Translations under genes and position numbers: made by a program
Part shown: piece by piece, positions 1-6,521 of the stretch
How the letters are laid out: each line of letters starts with the position of its first letter
Numbering within the stretch: the first letter of the stretch is position 1
NCBI GenBank assembly: GCA_964639225.1
Contig: CAZXCK010000055.1
Coordinates: 1 to 26,261 of the forward strand
Origin: CAZXCK01 sp964639225
Lineage (GTDB): Bacteria; Chloroflexota; Anaerolineae; Aggregatilineales; Phototrophicaceae
Length of the DNA: 26,261 nucleotides
Reading direction: 5' to 3'
The notes under the pieces: model-generated
The model's database searches: none
The model's input: the letters and a program-made list of their open reading frames with translations, nothing else
Told to the model about the DNA's origin: nothing

Positions 1-1205
1 ATTTCAGGCGTGAGGATAAGCTGGTCGAGGCGCAGCGCCTGGAGCAGCGCACCCGCTACGACCTGGAGATGATCCGCGAGGTGGGCTATACGTCTGGCAT
101 TGAGAACTATTCGCGCCACCTGGACCAGCGCCCGGCGGGCAGCCCGCCGCACACGCTCATCGACTACTTCCCGGATGACTATCTGCTGGTGATCGACGAG
201 AGCCATATGACGCTGCCGCAGGTGCGCGGTATGTACAACGGCGACCGCGCCCGCAAGCAGACACTGGTCGATTACGGTTTCCGGCTGCCCAGCGCGATGG
301 ACAACCGTCCGCTGATGTTTGCCGAGTTCGAGGAACGCATCAATCAGGTGCTCTACACCACCGCCACGCCCGGCCCCTACGAGAAGCAGGTGAGTCAGAA
401 GGTGATTCAGCAGATCATCCGGCCTACCGGCGTGCTGGACCCGGTGTGTGTGGTGCGCCCGGTCGAGGGGCAGATCGACGATCTGTTGCAGGAAGTCGCG
501 CGGCGCGTCAAGAATCGCCAGCGTGCGATTGTCACCACGCTGACGCAGCGCATGGCCGAGGAACTGGCCGGCTACCTCAACGAGATGGGCATCAAAGCGC
601 ATTACCTGCATGCCGAGATCGACACGCTGGAACGGGTGGAGATTCTGCGCGATCTGCGGCTGGGTGTATATGATGTGGTGGTAGGCATCAATCTGCTGCG
701 CGAGGGCATCGACCTGCCCGAAGTGTCGCTGGTCGCCATCCTGGACGCCGACAAAGAGGGCTTCCTGCGCTCAGAGTCGGCGCTGATTCAGATCATCGGG
801 CGGGCAGCACGCCACATCGAAGGGCTGGTGATTCTTTACGCCAACACGGTTACTGACTCGATGCGGCGCGCCCTGGACGAGACGCAGCGCCGCCGTGACA
901 TCCAGCAGGCGTACAACGAGCAACACAACATCACCCCGGCCAGCATCGTGAAGGAAATCCGCGATCTGACCGACCGCGTCAAGACGATGGTCGCCGAAGA
1001 TTCCAGCGCGTCAGTCGAGTCAATGGACCTGTCGGCGGTGTCCACCAGCGATCTGCACATGATGATTAAAGAGCTGGAAAAAGAGATGAAGAAAGCGGCG
1101 CAGGCGCTCGAATTCGAAAAAGCGGCGGCGCTGCGCGATCAGGTGTTTGAACTGCGTGGCGCGCTGGCCGAGAAGGACACCGAGGGCAATCTGCTGCTGA
1201 GTTGA
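1..1205 (+). CDS. uvrB: UvrABC system protein B, C-terminal part (5' truncated by window edge)
   Basis: This is the DNA-damage recognition helicase-like subunit of UvrABC nucleotide excision repair, which loads onto lesions with UvrA and recruits UvrC. The reading frame is already open at base 3, so about 400 of the roughly 670 family residues are visible and the start lies outside the window. Visible signatures in order are EAQRLEQRTRYDLEM, SGIENYSRHL, the helicase motif II IDESH (bases about 195-209), YNGDRARKQTLVDYGFRLPS, the YTTATPGPYE segment, GINLLREGIDLPEVSLV, and motif VI QIIGRAARH. The C-terminus has the UVR motif (LEFEKAAALRDQVFELR) used to contact UvrC. The N-terminal Walker A and the beta-hairpin are missing only because of the window boundary. 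Identification is secure from these near-invariant motifs. Confidence 0.97.
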   Translation, partial: FRREDKLVEAQRLEQRTRYDLEMIREVGYTSGIENYSRHLDQRPAGSPPHTLIDYFPDDYLLVIDESHMTLPQVRGMYNGDRARKQTLVDYGFRLPSAMDNRPLMFAEFEERINQVLYTTATPGPYEKQVSQKVIQQIIRPTGVLDPVCVVRPVEGQIDDLLQEVARRVKNRQRAIVTTLTQRMAEELAGYLNEMGIKAHYLHAEIDTLERVEILRDLRLGVYDVVVGINLLREGIDLPEVSLVAILDADKEGFLRSESALIQIIGRAARHIEGLVILYANTVTDSMRRALDETQRRRDIQQAYNEQHNITPASIVKEIRDLTDRVKTMVAEDSSASVESMDLSAVSTSDLHMMIKELEKEMKKAAQALEFEKAAALRDQVFELRGALAEKDTEGNLLLS

Positions 1206-1219
1206 GGTGCAGGAATACG

Positions 1220-1437
1220 CCTGATTAATCCGCCAGGGCAATTGCAAAGTCATCTTTTTTTCTTTGGGGCTTTGCCCCAAACCCCACCACTTTTGGAAAA
1301 GTGGACAAAACTTTGCCTTTTTCGGCGCTTTGCGCCGGAAAGTGTGGGGGCAAGGGGGCAGGGACCTCTTGCGGGTGTGCGAGGGCAGCGCCCTCGCAAC
1401 AAGGTCCAATGACTTTGCAAAAACCTGATTAATCCGC
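1220..1437. repeat. Hairpin-rich repeat element with 12-bp terminal inverted repeats (MITE/REP-like)
   Basis: The stretch after uvrB is not coding. It is bracketed by a 14-bp direct repeat CCTGATTAATCCGC (1220-1233 and 1424-1437). Just inside lies a perfect 12-bp inverted repeat, TTGCAAAGTCAT at 1242-1253 and ATGACTTTGCAA at 1409-1420. Between them are four short perfect hairpins: 1263-1281 (8-bp stem), 1287-1304 (8-bp stem), 1323-1337 (6-bp stem) and 1379-1397 (8-bp stem). An outer pairing GGACCT/AGGTCC (1362-1367 with 1402-1407) encloses the last. The layout resembles a miniature inverted-repeat element flanked by duplicated target sequence, or a folded REP-type intergenic repeat. No open frame of note lies in it. 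The hairpins may also end uvrB transcription. Family identity is unknown. Confidence 0.7.
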
Positions 1438-1469
1438 GTCCGGCTATCCATGCCGGGCGTGTTTTGTGC

Positions 1470-1475
1470 TATACT
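1470..1475 (+). promoter_or_regulatory. Putative -10 element TATACT upstream of a possible leaderless start
   Basis: TATACT lies 8 bases before the ATG at 1484, so a transcript initiating about 7 bases downstream of the -10 would begin at or next to the start codon. No good -35 hexamer is visible about 17 bp upstream and no Shine-Dalgarno sequence precedes the ATG. This suggests, but does not prove, a leaderless mRNA. Confidence 0.4.
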
Positions 1476-1483
1476 ATCGCGCT

Positions 1484-1699
1484 ATGTTCGACGAGAATTT
1501 TACCCTGAGCAAACGACAGCTTGGTGTCCTGCTGCTGGTGGCGGGCGCTGTGACTTTCGCGGCCATCCTCAGCATCGACATCATCGACGCCGGGCGCGAG
1601 GGCGGCATTGGCCCGGCGCAGCGCATCGCCCTGAGTCTGGCGGTCGCGCTGGCACTGGTGGGCCTCACGCTGATTCCGCTCGGCGATGATCCGGCCTGA
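1484..1699 (+). CDS. Small two-helix membrane protein, unknown function
   Basis: A 71-residue protein of unrecognised family. It starts with a short polar segment (MFDENFTLSKRQ), then a hydrophobic helix at about residues 13-30, a charged loop with DAGREGGIGPAQR, and a second hydrophobic helix at about 47-65, ending in GDDPA. It is therefore probably an inner-membrane hairpin with both ends on one side. An in-frame ATG lies 18 bases upstream at 1466, but 1484 is preferred because the TATACT box covers the region between. Its 3' end overlaps the possible start of the downstream glycosyltransferase-like gene by 14 bases, which supports a shared transcript. Function cannot be inferred. Confidence 0.6.
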   Translation: MFDENFTLSKRQLGVLLLVAGAVTFAAILSIDIIDAGREGGIGPAQRIALSLAVALALVGLTLIPLGDDPA

Positions 1700-3407
1700 T
1701 CTGCCTATGAGTATGCCCTTGTCTCCGAACACAACCGAAGCGACGATGCTGACGCGCGCGCTGGTGATCGTCAGCCGGGTACTGCTGGCGGTCGCGCTGG
1801 TGATTCTGGTGTATTACTTCGTTGTCTATGTCGTCTACGCGGCTAACCTGATTCGCTTTCCGTTCGATTATGACCAGGGCGAAGGGTTTGAGCTGGTGGA
1901 CGCCATCATGCTGGCCGAGTTCCGCTGGCCCTACGCCGACATCGAAACCTATCCGTTTTACGGCAGCATCTATCCGCCGCTGTATCACATGCTGCTGGTG
2001 CCGTTTGTTTGGCTGTTCGGCCCGGAATACTGGTACGGGCGATTATTCAGCTTCGTCACCACGCTGATTACGGCGGGGGCCATCGGCTATGCCGTCTACA
2101 GAGAGGGCGTGCGCGGTGGACGCGGGCACAATCGACTGGTGGGCGTGGTGGCGCTGCTGGCCGGGTTGGCGTTCCTGGCGTCGAATATCGTCTATCACAT
2201 CGGCCCGCTGCTGCGGCAGCATATCTCGATGTTCATGTTCGAGACGCTGGCTGTCGTCGTACTGGCCCATGCCAACGAGATCGAGGACCGGGCGCGGCGT
2301 CGGCGGCGGTTCGCGCTGGGACTGGGTCTGCTTATCGCTGGCGGTTACACCAAGCAGCTCGCTGCTTTCACGGCCATCGCCGCGCTGGCCTTTCTATTGG
2401 TGCGCAGTCCTCGCCGGGGATTGGTGTGGGGTGCGGGCTTTGCGCTGGTGGGCGCGGCTATCTTCGCCGGGTTGACGCTGGCCACTGGCGGTCACTGGTG
2501 GACGCAGACTATCGTCGCCAACGTCAAGGATTTCTACCCGGACCAGGCGCTGGGACTGCTGCGGTTGTTTATCCGGCTGCACTGGTGGCTGCTGTTGCCT
2601 GCCGTGCTGATGGTGATCTACGAGTTGTATTTCGCCCGCCTGTCGATCTACAGCCTGTGGTTCGTGGCGGTGACGGCCCTCAACGCTTATGCCGCCGGGA
2701 CGTGGGGCGCGGGTGACAGCTACTACGCCACGTCGGTGGCGGCGATGTGCGTGCTGAGTGGTATTTTCGCGGCGCGCACACTCAACCGGGGCTGGCACTT
2801 CCGGCGCAACTATCTGAGCCGCGTATTTATCGAGCCGCTGCGCCCGGCGATGCCCGCCCTGGCGGCGGTGGGGCTGGTCGTGATTCCTCTGCTGTATATC
2901 GGCTACGGGCACAGCGTGCTGCACATGCCCACTCAGGGGCCGGTCTTCGAACAGATCGCGCGCGTGCTGGACATCCAGCCCAACGCACCGAATGGCTTTT
3001 ACGACTCCGCCGGGCGCGTCACCGGCGCTTATGCCGACATCGGCCACCTGACAACGCAGGCCGACATCGACGCTGGCAATCAGATCGTCGAGATGATCCG
3101 CGCTTTGCCCGAAGGTGTGCCCGTTCTCAGCGAAGAGGCGGGCTTTCCGCTGGCTGCCGGGCGCGATGTGGTGACTAATCCGGTGGTGCTGATGATTCTG
3201 TCGTGGGTGGGGGTGTTCGACGGACAGGAACTGATCGCCATGATCGAAGAGCAGGCGTTCGGACTGGTCATCCTTCGGGCGCAGTTCTACCCGGCTGGCG
3301 TGCTGGAAGCCATCGGCGAGCACTACCAGCACCAGCAGGAAATCCGCATGAACGGCTTCGATTACATTATTCTACAGCCGCGAGAGGCTGTCCCGGCTAA
3401 CGATTAA
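1686..3407 (+). CDS. GT-C-like polytopic membrane glycosyltransferase (GT39/ArnT-like)
   Basis: A 573-residue integral membrane protein. An N-terminal transmembrane helix (about 24-52) is followed by a loop with acidic residues in FDYDQGEGFELVD (D61, D63, E66) and the segment YGSIYPPLYHMLLVPFVWLFGPEYWYGR. In GT-C enzymes that use polyprenyl-phosphate sugars, acidic residues in this first external loop are catalytic and a Tyr-Pro-rich segment follows. Several more helices run to about residue 415, then a soluble C-terminal domain of about 150 residues begins (from about VFEQIARVLDIQP). It probably transfers a sugar from a lipid carrier to an envelope acceptor, but donor and acceptor are unknown. 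The start is uncertain: ATG codons at 1686, 1707, 1713 and 1746 are all possible. The 3' end overlaps the convergent AAA gene by 11 bp. Confidence 0.75.
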   Translation: MIRPDLPMSMPLSPNTTEATMLTRALVIVSRVLLAVALVILVYYFVVYVVYAANLIRFPFDYDQGEGFELVDAIMLAEFRWPYADIETYPFYGSIYPPLYHMLLVPFVWLFGPEYWYGRLFSFVTTLITAGAIGYAVYREGVRGGRGHNRLVGVVALLAGLAFLASNIVYHIGPLLRQHISMFMFETLAVVVLAHANEIEDRARRRRRFALGLGLLIAGGYTKQLAAFTAIAALAFLLVRSPRRGLVWGAGFALVGAAIFAGLTLATGGHWWTQTIVANVKDFYPDQALGLLRLFIRLHWWLLLPAVLMVIYELYFARLSIYSLWFVAVTALNAYAAGTWGAGDSYYATSVAAMCVLSGIFAARTLNRGWHFRRNYLSRVFIEPLRPAMPALAAVGLVVIPLLYIGYGHSVLHMPTQGPVFEQIARVLDIQPNAPNGFYDSAGRVTGAYADIGHLTTQADIDAGNQIVEMIRALPEGVPVLSEEAGFPLAAGRDVVTNPVVLMILSWVGVFDGQELIAMIEEQAFGLVILRAQFYPAGVLEAIGEHYQHQQEIRMNGFDYIILQPREAVPAND

Positions 3408-4695
3408 AGCGCTGCCGCTGACCCTGTCGCGGGGCGTGATTGTAGCCCAGACCGATGGGCCGCCGCTGCATCAGGAAGTCGCGGTCGGCGTTCATCTGGT
3501 TGAGCAGGCTGTCCACTGATTGTTCCAGCATGTCCAGCGACACATCGATACGGCGCTCGTGTGCGGCCAGCATACGAGCCTGCAGCGCGACCTCACGCAC
3601 AAACGCGCCCGGCTGATCGACCAGTTTGGCGGCGATGGCGTCGTGCTCGTCCTGCCAGTGCTCGCCCATGTAATGGCGCAGCATCTCGACGGCCTGTTCT
3701 TCGTTCTGGATGGGCGGGATGACGAAGATGCGGTCCAGCCGCCCCGGACGCTTGACCAGCCGTTCGTCGATGGCTTCCGGGTAGTTGGTGGTCGCCAGCA
3801 GCAGTGAACCCTGCGGGTTGTTGGGCGACTCGATGCCGTCCAGCACGTTGAGGATGCGCGCTTTGTCGTCGCCGCGCAGGTAGGCGTCCAGTTCCTCGAC
3901 GACCAGCAGCGTGGGGTAGCTGGCGGCGGCCACCGCCTGAAAGGCGCGCTGGATTTTCTCGAACGAAGCGCCGTCGCGGTCCGAGCCGGAGACGTAGACG
4001 ACGATGCGCTTTTTGCGGATGGCCATCTTGGCCATGGCCGCGCACAGCATGGTCTTGCCGGTGCCCGGCAGGCCGGCCAGCAGCAGCTTACGGAACGGGG
4101 CCAGCTTGAGCTGCTTATAGATATGTACGCCCTCGTTGAAGAAGGCTTCGACATCGTCCAGAATCTGGGCTTTGAGTTCCGGCTCCAGGATGACATCGTC
4201 CCATTCGACGGTCGGATCAAAAAAGGCGTCGGTCCCGCCGATGATGTAGACATCGCGGCGGCGGCGGATACGGGGGCGCACGGCGCGGGCGCAGGCGAAC
4301 TCGAATGCGGCCCAGGTGTCCAGGCGGTCCGGCGGCACCAGCGCGACGGCGGTTAAGTCCTGCACGTCGTCGTCGAAGTACGAGCTGGCGTACACCACCT
4401 CGAACGAGTCGCCGTCTTCGCCCTCGAAACGGAAGATATAAGCGCCGGACGTGGCGGTAAGGACCATCTTGCGGCCACGCGAGCCGCAGTCGCTGATGGG
4501 GACGATCACCGGGCAGTCGAGCGGCTCCATGCCGGCATAACGCATTCTGCCGCGCAGCTTGCGCCCAACTTTGACCTGCTTCTGCGCGATCTGATTACTG
4601 CATTCCGCCGATGCCCAGATCGTGACCGCTTCCTGACCCGGCCAGCGGCTCTCCCACACATCACGCGCCCAGTTGACCAGGCGTTCATACTGCAT
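3397..4695 (-). CDS. AAA+ ATPase with single ATPase module and variant Walker B
   Basis: A 432-residue protein. Residues 1 to about 165 form an N-terminal region I do not recognise, with a mixed beta-rich pattern and an arginine cluster RIRRRR at 142-147. The AAA+ module follows: Walker A GLPGTGKT (208-215), Walker B LLVVEELDA (263-271), sensor 1 in ATTNYPEAID (N304), and a second region of homology VKRPGRLDR with arginine-finger candidates R316 and R319. Helical lid and basic tail follow. The canonical Walker B Asp-Glu is Glu-Glu here, which could slow hydrolysis. Such ATPases usually remodel or unfold protein partners, and the partner cannot be read from the context. The ATG at 4695 has GAGGGA about 9 bases upstream. 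The gene stands alone, convergent with the glycosyltransferase and divergent from the deacetylase. Confidence 0.85.
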   Translation of the reverse strand: MQYERLVNWARDVWESRWPGQEAVTIWASAECSNQIAQKQVKVGRKLRGRMRYAGMEPLDCPVIVPISDCGSRGRKMVLTATSGAYIFRFEGEDGDSFEVVYASSYFDDDVQDLTAVALVPPDRLDTWAAFEFACARAVRPRIRRRRDVYIIGGTDAFFDPTVEWDDVILEPELKAQILDDVEAFFNEGVHIYKQLKLAPFRKLLLAGLPGTGKTMLCAAMAKMAIRKKRIVVYVSGSDRDGASFEKIQRAFQAVAAASYPTLLVVEELDAYLRGDDKARILNVLDGIESPNNPQGSLLLATTNYPEAIDERLVKRPGRLDRIFVIPPIQNEEQAVEMLRHYMGEHWQDEHDAIAAKLVDQPGAFVREVALQARMLAAHERRIDVSLDMLEQSVDSLLNQMNADRDFLMQRRPIGLGYNHAPRQGQRQRFNR

Positions 4696-4912
4696 AACCG
4701 TTTCCCTCAGTCTGATCTGGCGTATTTAGTCTCAACCAACCCGTTTACACAGGTGCATATGGGGTCTAAACTAGAGTGTGCGGCCCGCCCTGAAGCGCGA
4801 GCGATTAAACTTACAAACTGGTTTCCTGAATTCTGCACATTGTACAGGTTATTATTATAGAACGAAACGCGGGATTGTGGAATTCGTATTGAATGGCTTT
4901 TGTGGATTGTAT

Positions 4913-4920
4913 GGAGAAGG
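4913..4920 (+). promoter_or_regulatory. Ribosome binding site fixing a GTG start for the deacetylase
   Basis: GGAGAAGG lies 9 bases upstream of GTG 4930. It would be inside the coding region if translation began at the in-frame TTG at 4900, and family proteins begin near the TAYITHPRY segment. Both points favour GTG 4930 as the start. Confidence 0.7.
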
Positions 4921-4929
4921 TTCGGCCCT

Positions 4930-5958
4930 GTGACGACGGCTTACATCACCCATCCACGTTATGTTGAGCACGATATCCCTGGCCACCCGGAGCACGCCGG
5001 GCGCATCCGGGCGGTGTGGCAGGCGCTCGATGAGGCTGGCCTGACCGACCGGATGCAGGCCATTTCACCGGTCGAAGCCAGTGACGAGCATATTCTGTCG
5101 GTGCATACGGAGTCGTATCTGGACATCCTGCGCCAGATCGAAAGTGGAGAGCGCGCCGTGCGTTTCGACATGGATACCATTGCGCTGCCGCAGACCCCGG
5201 CGGTGGCCCGGCTGGCCGCCGGTGGTGTCATCCAGGCGGTGGACGCGGTACTCAGCGGCGCGGCGGATAACGCGCTGGCCGCTGTGCGTCCGCCGGGACA
5301 TCACGCTGTCCCTGAACGCGCGATGGGTTTCTGTTACCTGGGGAATGTCGCCATCGCCGCCCGGCACGCCCAGCGCGCGCACGGCCTGGAGCGCGTGCTG
5401 ATCGTCGATTATGACGTGCATCATGGCAACGGCACGCAGGATGCTTTGTACGATGATGGCAGCGTGTTGTTTTTCTCCACGCATCAGTATCCGTATTATC
5501 CGGGTACCGGCAGCATGGACGAGACCGGCAGCGGCAGAGGCCGGGGATACACGGTCAATGTGCCGTTGAGTGCCGGCTGCGGCGATGACGCTTACGCCCG
5601 CATTTACGACGACATCCTGTGGCCGCTGGCGCGCCGCTTCCGCCCGCAGTTGATGCTCGTATCGGCGGGTTTTGACGCCCACTGGGACGATCCACTGGCG
5701 ATGATGCGCCTCAGCCTGACGGGCTTCAGCCATCTGGACCGCGAACTGATGCGCATGGCGGATGAACTGTGCGACGGTCGTATCGTCTACGTGCTGGAGG
5801 GGGGATATAACCTCAATGTGCTGGCTCATGGCGTGGCTAACATCGCCCGTGCTTTGCTGGGCGACGATGCGATTCATGACCCGTTTGGCCCGGCCAAGAG
5901 CGACCAGCGCCTTACTGGCGATCTGCTTTCTCGGTTGAAAACGCTTCACCGTCTTTGA
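4930..5958 (+). CDS. Histone deacetylase superfamily amidohydrolase (HdaH/AcuC/APAH-like)
   Basis: A 342-residue zinc-dependent deacetylase of the arginase/HDAC fold. The N-terminus HPRYVEHDIPGHPEHAGRI matches the family opening. Catalytic features are visible: AVRPPGHHAVPERAMGFCY with the His pair H124-H125, zinc ligands D162 and H164 in VDYDVHHGNGTQD, the third ligand D249 in SAGFDAHWDD, and the transition-state tyrosine Y293 in LEGGYN. Bacterial members act on acetylated polyamines, acetylated lysines or small acetyl compounds, and the substrate here is not predictable. The protein is cytoplasmic, with no signal peptide. The gene starts at GTG with a strong Shine-Dalgarno site, is divergent from the AAA ATPase, and its last 47 bases overlap the convergent MgtC-like gene. 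Confidence 0.93.
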   Translation: MTTAYITHPRYVEHDIPGHPEHAGRIRAVWQALDEAGLTDRMQAISPVEASDEHILSVHTESYLDILRQIESGERAVRFDMDTIALPQTPAVARLAAGGVIQAVDAVLSGAADNALAAVRPPGHHAVPERAMGFCYLGNVAIAARHAQRAHGLERVLIVDYDVHHGNGTQDALYDDGSVLFFSTHQYPYYPGTGSMDETGSGRGRGYTVNVPLSAGCGDDAYARIYDDILWPLARRFRPQLMLVSAGFDAHWDDPLAMMRLSLTGFSHLDRELMRMADELCDGRIVYVLEGGYNLNVLAHGVANIARALLGDDAIHDPFGPAKSDQRLTGDLLSRLKTLHRL

Positions 5959-6400
5959 TGCTCTTACGCTTGCTGTACTTTGTCGGGCGTTCGCGAACCG
6001 GCAAGCGCCACAACACCGCCAGAATCGTCCACATGATGATGGTGCCGCACAGCGCCAGGAACCAGGCTCCCAGCCCCACCGCCATGCCGATGGCCGCTGT
6101 CGCCCAGATGTTGGCGGCGGTCGTTAGATCGTGGATAGCGCCTTTGTTCTTGACAATGACGCCCGCACCCAGGAAGCCGATACCGGTCACGATGTTGGAC
6201 GCCACACGACTGGGATCGCCGTTGGGGAAGGCCCACACCGACAGCAGCGAGAACAGGCACGCGCCCATACTCACCAGCATATGGGTGCGCAGCCCCGCCG
6301 ATTTATGCCGGCGTTCGCGCTCGACACCGACGATGGCCCCCAGCAGACCCGCCAGCAGTAGATAGATTGCACCAGTCAACTGTTGTTCGAGTGACATCAT
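5912..6400 (-). CDS. MgtC/SapB family membrane protein
   Basis: A protein of about 162 residues of the MgtC/SapB family. It opens with MSLEQQLTGAIYLLLAGLLGAIVG, then has the family signature GVERERRHKSAGLRTHMLVSMGA, the segment VTGIGFLGAGVIVKN and the helix TTAANIWATAAIGMAVGLG. Four to five hydrophobic helices are evident, followed by a basic cytoplasmic tail (RPTKYSKRKSIKDGE). MgtC relatives modulate membrane ATP synthase or ion homeostasis under low Mg2+ or acid stress in pathogens, and the role here is unknown. The frame is open to an ATG at 6436, but a TATAAT box at 6438-6443 would place the transcript start near 6431, so an inner ATG (6412, 6400 or 6397) is more likely. The C-terminal codons overlap the end of the convergent deacetylase gene. 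Confidence 0.88.
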   Translation of the reverse strand: MMSLEQQLTGAIYLLLAGLLGAIVGVERERRHKSAGLRTHMLVSMGACLFSLLSVWAFPNGDPSRVASNIVTGIGFLGAGVIVKNKGAIHDLTTAANIWATAAIGMAVGLGAWFLALCGTIIMWTILAVLWRLPVRERPTKYSKRKSIKDGEAFSTEKADRQ

Positions 6401-6428
6401 ATGTACCCACATCAAAAAACTGCTACCA

Positions 6429-6459
6429 TTTAACACGATTATAACATTTTTAACACGAT
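6429..6459 (-). promoter_or_regulatory. MgtC-like gene promoter with 11-bp direct repeats over the -10 box
   Basis: On the minus strand TATAAT occupies 6438-6443, with a weak TTTTAA -35 candidate 17 bp further upstream. The 11-mer TTTAACACGAT (plus-strand reading) occurs at 6429-6439 and again at 6449-6459, exactly 20 bp apart, or about two helical turns. One copy overlaps the -10 and the other sits in the spacer, as a tandem operator would. The regulator is unknown. Confidence 0.5.
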
Positions 6460-6477
6460 CTTAAAATTACGAAAGCC

Positions 6478-6509
6478 AAAAAAACCGGGACTCCGTCAGA
6501 GTCCCGGTT
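6478..6509 (-). terminator. Rho-independent terminator of the dynamin-like operon
   Basis: A perfect 11-bp stem, AACCGGGACTC (6483-6493) with GAGTCCCGGTT (6499-6509), has a 5-base loop. On the minus strand it is followed by a run of T residues (A-run 6478-6484 on the plus strand). It lies directly after the stop codon at 6522 of the minus-strand GTPase gene. Confidence 0.92.
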
Positions 6510-6521
6510 GTGAACATGCAA

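Noticed and set aside
2394..3332. A 312-codon minus-strand open frame within the glycosyltransferase-like gene.
   Set aside because: The composition is Arg/His/Gln-rich without any motif and opposite to a convincing membrane protein.
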